This document shows positions 59,181-64,000 of a stretch of 64,000 bases of DNA, piece after piece. Source of the DNA: Globodera rostochiensis (Eukaryota; Nematoda; Chromadorea; Rhabditida; Heteroderidae); NCBI GenBank assembly GCA_018350325.1, contig JAEVLN010000002.1, positions 4,509,456-4,573,455 of the forward strand, in the 5' to 3' direction. Each line of letters starts with the position of its first letter. The first letter of the stretch is position 1. The notes beneath the pieces are model-generated. The model had not been told where the DNA came from, ran no database searches, and was given only the letters and a program-made list of their open reading frames with translations. A program made the translations under genes and the position numbers.

Positions 59181-59652
59181 CAAAAAACCGTGTAACAATG
59201 GTACTAAATTGAATTCTGTAATTTTTGTGACTTTTTACCTGCTTTTGGCGTTATGTCATTGTTTCCACAAATAGGTACTATTTTTTGTTGAGATTTCCAA
59301 ACACACATAAAATGTTAGGCTTTGTATAACATAAATTCCTTTTTGACTGAGCTAACACGAATGCAACATTTCAAAAAATTAAATACAACCTTTCCGTCCG
59401 ACATTCCAAAATTTATCGATCCACTTACGTAGAGAGTCCAACCTTCTAAAGCCTTCTAAAAGCAGATGCAATGAAAATACTGATAAATATGAGGCTAAGT
59501 CCTATTTTTACCCTTTTTAAATTTCCGGCCCTATGTTCAAATCCTTTGTTGCTGATTTTTCAATTGTTTCGTAACATTTCAAAAATCGAATTCTTATTGG
59601 CCTTAAAGCGTTTACTTAACAAAAAAACACTTAAGCACTGAACATTTTTAAA

Positions 59653-59873
59653 ATGACTGAAACTAACAGCGCCCAAATCGCTGCTGAGCAGGGTAAACTA
59701 AAATTCAATTCGCTTTTTTTTTTATTAAAACCTCTAACTCTTATCCCATCCTTTTTTAGAATCATCATCTACTTCTCTCAACAATGCGGTACGCGAATTA
59801 CAAGTGATTCGTGCACGAATACTTGAGTTGGAAGATCAGCAGCAAACAACAAATTCGACTACTCTAAACACGG
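59653..59873 (+). CDS. small spliced gene, MTETNSAQIAAEQ, coiled coil
   Basis: ATG 59653 (context TTTAAAATGACT) starts exon 1 (MTETNSAQIAAEQ plus one base) ending at donor CAGG|GTAAAC. A 67-bp intron ends CCATCCTTTTTTAG at 59759. Exon 2 (59760-59873) continues in phase with ESSSTSLNNAVRELQVIRAR then ILELEDQQQTTNSTTLNT, a short coiled coil, and reaches donor-like ACGG|GTGGGT. The next acceptor (TTGTTTCTAG at about 59990) would add GC and then TAA, closing a protein of about 52 aa. This is the best complete intron in the window. It could be the start of a transposon ORF, since flanks are repetitive. No family recognised. Confidence 0.55.
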
Positions 59874-61109
59874 GTGGGTGCAGATGTATTTTTCTGTTCG
59901 ATTTTTTTGGCCCAAGCTTTCGGAATTGCAATACAGCCGAAAAAATAAATAAAAATTCGATTTACCTATAAATTTTAATGTTGTTTCTAGGCTAAAAATA
60001 TGTCTGGCTTACGCATTCGAGCTTGTAATTTCGGGAATGTCTAATACCGAGCTCGAATTCGAACGCTTTTCAAATGTAACCTTTTTTTGATTTGCCCAAT
60101 ATTCCACATTGCCATTAATACACATTAACGATGGTATTACAGCATTTGTTTTTACAGCAAATTCCATAAATTAAATTTAACAATATAATTTTAATATTCA
60201 CATGCGGCCAAATATTTGAAAGTTTATGTCAAAACTTTTTATATTGAATAGAAAAAAAATATTTTGTTTTGATTGTTAAAAAATGTGTGTTTAATTCATA
60301 TATTTAAAATATACTTATTTTCGGTTCAGTTACCTTCAACATGGCGAAACTTGTTTTCGTTAAATAAAATTTTGATGCTATTTTTATAATATATTAAATT
60401 TGTGCTATATTTATATTTTGAGTAATCTTCAATGTTAATGTAAAATACCTTCTTTTTTATTCCCGTTGTTGATTAATAAATAATTTACTTGAATGGTTTA
60501 AATACTGAGTTTAATAATATAATTTAACATTTTATCTTTTTGTTGGAAAATTTTTCAGTTAGTGTAAAATAATTTAATTGAAAGTTAATTAAATCAACAA
60601 GATATTTTATGTTTTTAAAATTAGCTGCAATGGATTATCCAATGTTATCGTTCTAACAAATTTTTCGCTTTTTTCAATAGTATGATTTATGTCGCTTTAA
60701 TTCAAAAAAATCCTATTTCTGGGCTCTATCATCAACTTCTGTTTGAAAATGCGGAAATCCGGTCTTTACTAATCATAATACCAACCGTGAATTTTTTGAG
60801 CAAATCGGGACTAGTTAAGAAAAAATTGCACCGATTCTAATTTCTGCAATTTCATTTGGCCTTCTTTTTCCGGTCAGATAGTTTAAGTATAATTTTATTA
60901 TCGGTCAACGTTTATTTTTATTAATTTATGAAATATTAACAATTGTTAATTTAATCTTTATTGCATATCATTTTTTTTCTTAATATTATTGAGTGTTATA
61001 TTAAAAAAATTTAAGGAATCTTTTTAAATTTTTTAAAATAAGTTTAATATATTTTTTATTTTCTCTACTTTAGATTTAATGTTTTAAATTATTATATAAT
61101 TTTTAAAAA

Positions 61110-61195
61110 AAAGCTTAACCGATACAAAAGCTTAACCGATACAATTTTGGCCAAAACCGTTACAACAAATGTATCGGTTTGACACAAACCGATTT
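61110..61195. repeat. AACCGATAC/GTATCGGTT palindromic patch
   Basis: GCTTAACCGATACA occurs twice in tandem (about 61114 and 61129), followed by AAACCGTTACAAC and GTATCGGTTTGACACAAACC. It resembles the CCGGTT-rich hAT-like ends at 40.3 and 43.1 kb but no clear boundaries or target duplication are visible. Confidence 0.45.
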
Positions 61196-62243
61196 TCTTA
61201 ATTTTTGATATACCAGTATTGTTTTTTACGTAAATTTAGTCTTTATTTGTTATTTTAATTTGAAATTGATATTTTTAATTTTGTCTCCAATATTTTAGCG
61301 ACTTTTGTTTTGTTAATTCATCATTTTTAATTATCAAGCTTGTTTTTTGAATTTAGAATTTTTAAATTAATATAATTTTTAAATATTTAACATGACCTTA
61401 GCGGCCTCATTTGTTTTTTTACCGCCGACGTATGTCATTTTCAGTTGTGACATTTCTTGATAGAGTATGCCAAACATCAATTTGCAATCAATTATGATTT
61501 TTTAAAATTTGTTTTATACTGTTCAAGATAAATTTTATTTGGTTAATGAAAACCTTCATTACTTTTAAAATCAACGATTGCCAATTCTAGTACACTAATT
61601 ATTTCTTATTTTGAAATTGATATTTTTAATTTTGTCTCCAATACTTTGGCGACTTTTGTTTATGGAGAATGAATGACACAACTTCAATTTTTTTTTGCCA
61701 AATCATCCTTATTTAAAAACAATTGTGACATGCCAAAATAATTTTTAATTAATATTTTTTTGCATAAATGATTAAAATTTTATCAGATACGCTCATATGT
61801 AACATAGTAAATTTCCTTTTAATTCTTACAGACAAAAGTATGTTTTTTGTCTTATTTTTTTGATTTGTTTCCAATAATTTTGGCACAAGCTTTCAACATA
61901 TTTAATCATTTAGAATATTGCAAATATAGTCTTTCAGTTTAACCGATCGTATGACGTTCAATTGGATGACAAAAAGCATTCTTCACATTGGGAATTAATA
62001 TATACATAGGTAATACATTCAAATTGAAGATGGATTATTTAGTTTTAAATTTATAATTAAATTAAAATTTAATGAAACATGAATTTATTTTGTATTTTTT
62101 AATTTGCTTAGAACATTTTTTATGCTTTTTTTCTTAATGGCCTTGAACATTTTTTTTAAATTATTGGTTTGAATTTTAATGTAATACGTATTTTAAATTT
62201 AAATAGGTTTTTTTATACTTTTCAATGCGAAAACCACAGCATT

Positions 62244-62294
62244 ATGCCTTCCGAGCAAAACTTTGGCAGCCGGAAGGATCAGGACAAGCTATGA
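62244..62294 (+). CDS. short ORF MPSEQNFGSRKDQDKL
   Basis: ATG 62244 lies four bases after AAAACCACAG and encodes MPSEQNFGSRKDQDKL then TGA. The frame is open upstream too (FQCENHSI). A second + frame across the island is open for 38 codons. It is protein-like but with no border evidence. Confidence 0.22.
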   Translation: MPSEQNFGSRKDQDKL

Positions 62295-62392
62295 TTTTTT
62301 GAAATTTTTATTGCATATTTCTTCAGAAAATTCCAAAATATGAAATTAGATGAAATTTGGATTTATTCTCAAAAACCCCCAAATACACTCAG

Positions 62393-62455
62393 CCGGCAAA
62401 TGCAATCAAATGGGGTTTTCCACATAGTGCTGCAACTAATTTCTGGCCGAGCTAA
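62393..62455 (+). CDS. candidate terminal exon PANAIKWGFPHSAATNF
   Basis: The acceptor CAAATACACTCAG ends at 62392. In phase 0 it reads PANAIKWGFPHSAATNFWPS and TAA at 62453-62455. The acceptor is moderate. No family recognised. Confidence 0.3.
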   Translation, partial: PANAIKWGFPHSAATNFWPS

Positions 62456-62510
62456 ATCATAACGAATTTATTTATATTGCATTTAGTCCTCCAACGGGAT
62501 CGATTTGCAG

Positions 62511-62535
62511 TGTTCGTGCCCGAGCGCCGTCGAAG
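62511..62535 (+). CDS. possible 25-bp internal exon
   Basis: The acceptor GGGATCGATTTGCAG ends at 62510 and the donor GAAG|GTAATT follows 62535. The 25-bp segment is fully GC-rich (reading FVPERRR or VRARAPSK by phase). Borders on both sides are good, but microexons are easily mimicked by chance. Confidence 0.25.
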
Positions 62536-63331
62536 GTAATTTGTAATGTTTTGGGCAAGGAAACTAAACCTACTATAAATATGATTTTTAACTTATAAAT
62601 AAAATGACATTTAATTAACTTTTCTATCATTTTTTGCATTTTTTTAATCGTATTAAAATGATCATTCTTCCCAGGTGATAACTTTAGACCCCGGCTGTTT
62701 TTAGACAAAGTAAGATTTTCACAATTTTCTGGTTTCTATAACAAGTTATTATTTTGTTAATTATTTTATATAAAAAAATAGCTTTGTTTAATTTAATTAT
62801 TTTAAATAGCATTTTAATACAAGCAAATTTACAACATCATACTTTTGTAATTTGATTTCAATTGGTTTAAATTGCCTTTCATAAATATTACTTTTTTAAG
62901 TAAATACCATTGCTAGCAGTCTGCCCAACTTACATTCTCTTCATTCACGCGATTAGTTCTTTAAAATTAGGCATTTTTCTTTACATTATTAATAGTTATT
63001 TTTATAATTTTTCAATTCTCATTTTTCTTGATTTAAATGCATAGATTTTTATTATAATATGTTTATTGAACGTTCGTGTCATAATTAATAAAAATTTAAA
63101 AAAGAATGGTCATTAAAAATTAAAGAAAAGTTTATGGCAGTATAAAAATATTTTTTTAAATGTGCGATTTTTTGCTTTATCCTCGCAATTTTCTTGTAAT
63201 TATTAACGAATGCCAATGCTATACAATAATTATACTTATTTTATAGGTTAAATTTTACGTTCCCAAATTGGACTGTCTACGCTTCGCTAACGCGGCATGC
63301 ACCAGTTCAATCTCTTTTCTTGATCTTCCAG

Positions 63332-63375
63332 TAACTTGGCATAGTCATTTGCTCGGATCACGACCAAACAATTAA
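63332..63375 (+). CDS. candidate terminal exon TWHSHLLGSRPNN
   Basis: The acceptor CTCTTTTCTTGATCTTCCAG is excellent and ends at 63331. After two carry-over bases the frame TWHSHLLGSRPNN ends TAA at 63373. A second GC-richer patch just upstream (63265-63305) is not resolved. Confidence 0.3.
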
Positions 63376-64000
63376 AATTTGATAATATATTACAATTAAC
63401 CAGCAAACCTTCTCTGAAATTTAAAATTAATTTAGATTTATTGCCTTGCCCCTAGTAGGATACTATTTTCTTTTTGCGTCGATCATATTTTTCTTTAAAA
63501 TAATATAATCTATGTATATATATTTCCATTTATTTTTTCCAACAAAAATTTTATTGATTTAGTTAGAAATTTAAACATTTTGTTCTTAAACTATTTTTTA
63601 GAAAATGAGTTCAAACAGGTTTGCGTTTATTTACGCAAATCGTCACATAAGTTGTTCTCCCAATAAGTTATCCAATCAGCTGTTGACTTTATTTATTTGT
63701 TATGAAAATGTTTTTATGTAAGGGTAAAATTCCTTTATCATAAGATTTTCTCATTAATTTTATTTTATTTATTTTTAAATTCAATGCTTGGATTTAAAAA
63801 ATGTCAATCTTTTCAAAAATGCATACATGGTTTATCAATTTAAATTAATTAAATAACTGTTTTTATCAAATTAGCTTTTCATAGTGAATAAGTCATTAAA
63901 ACAGACCATTAGGAAAAAGACGAAATATTTTCCGAATTACCAATTTTATTTGTGGTCAAGATTAGACAAAACTATATAATAAAATTTTAAATTTTAAAGT

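Larger units (their letters stand above)
20920..64000. other. T-rich block with dispersed exon-like islands
   Basis: The + strand is T-rich over most of this block. Gaps over 300 bp without a called island (for example 21430-22030, 22190-23300, 26860-28080, 30130-31440, 32060-32480, 34870-36050, 41640-42430, 43900-44390, 44640-45230, 47600-48430, 48830-49730, 57420-58490, 60560-62240, 63380-64000) hold AT-rich low-complexity DNA. Some contain faint duplicates and isolated acceptor-like TTTTCAG or TTTTTAG words, but nothing I can support as a gene. Confidence 0.5.

Noticed and set aside
1..64000. CRISPR array, operon, riboswitch or other prokaryotic system
   Set aside because: No regular spacer-repeat array, no long ORFs and no ribosome-binding patterns; composition and splice signals are eukaryotic.

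Overview
This is a eukaryotic window and almost certainly nematode. The minus strand at 29752-29773 carries an exact copy of the 22-nt nematode spliced leader SL1, and a one-mismatch copy lies at 23340-23361. Base composition is extremely AT-rich (by eye about three quarters or more). No long ORF, rRNA, tRNA, CRISPR array or prokaryotic-type operon is visible. Coding potential is confined to short islands of higher GC, about 30-200 bp, with intron-type borders (polypyrimidine then CAG/TAG before them, GTAA-type donors after some). The window therefore reads as long introns and intergenic DNA sprinkled with tiny exons, with many transposon remnants and local duplications.

Layout. (1) 1 to about 3.65 kb: + strand T-rich, several + strand terminal-exon-like islands, then an inverted repeat of a broken gene fragment (2.85-3.51 kb). 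(2) About 3.65-20.45 kb: + strand A-rich (minus strand T-rich), with exon-like islands on the minus strand, one convincing small two-exon + gene (13664-13853), a complete hAT-type MITE with 8-bp target duplication (9520-10027) and a diverged duplication (10.9-12.1 kb against 18.4-20.2 kb). (3) About 20.45-64 kb: + strand T-rich again, most islands read on +. This part holds the SL1-like copies, a BED zinc finger of hAT type (39.8-40.0 kb), a TIR element flanked by TA (40928-41636), an ISXO2/Merlin-type transposase remnant (50538-50741), a fresh 1.94-kb tandem duplication (53136-57013) inside an older segmental duplication of 33.8-38.7 kb, and a double minisatellite (58.5-59.2 kb) next to a small spliced gene at 59.65 kb.

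Working model (inference): in nematodes the sense strand of introns tends to be T-rich, so the skew flips would mark a convergent junction near 3.7-4 kb and a divergent promoter region near 20.45-20.9 kb. Comparison of duplicated copies supports real coding in some islands, because copies at 33820/52167, 33290/38860 and 36912/53831 differ mainly or only at synonymous sites when read on +. A notable feature is how many islands look like stop-terminated last exons. No protein-coding island other than the transposon-derived ones could be assigned to a known family, and exon calls are hypotheses made by eye.
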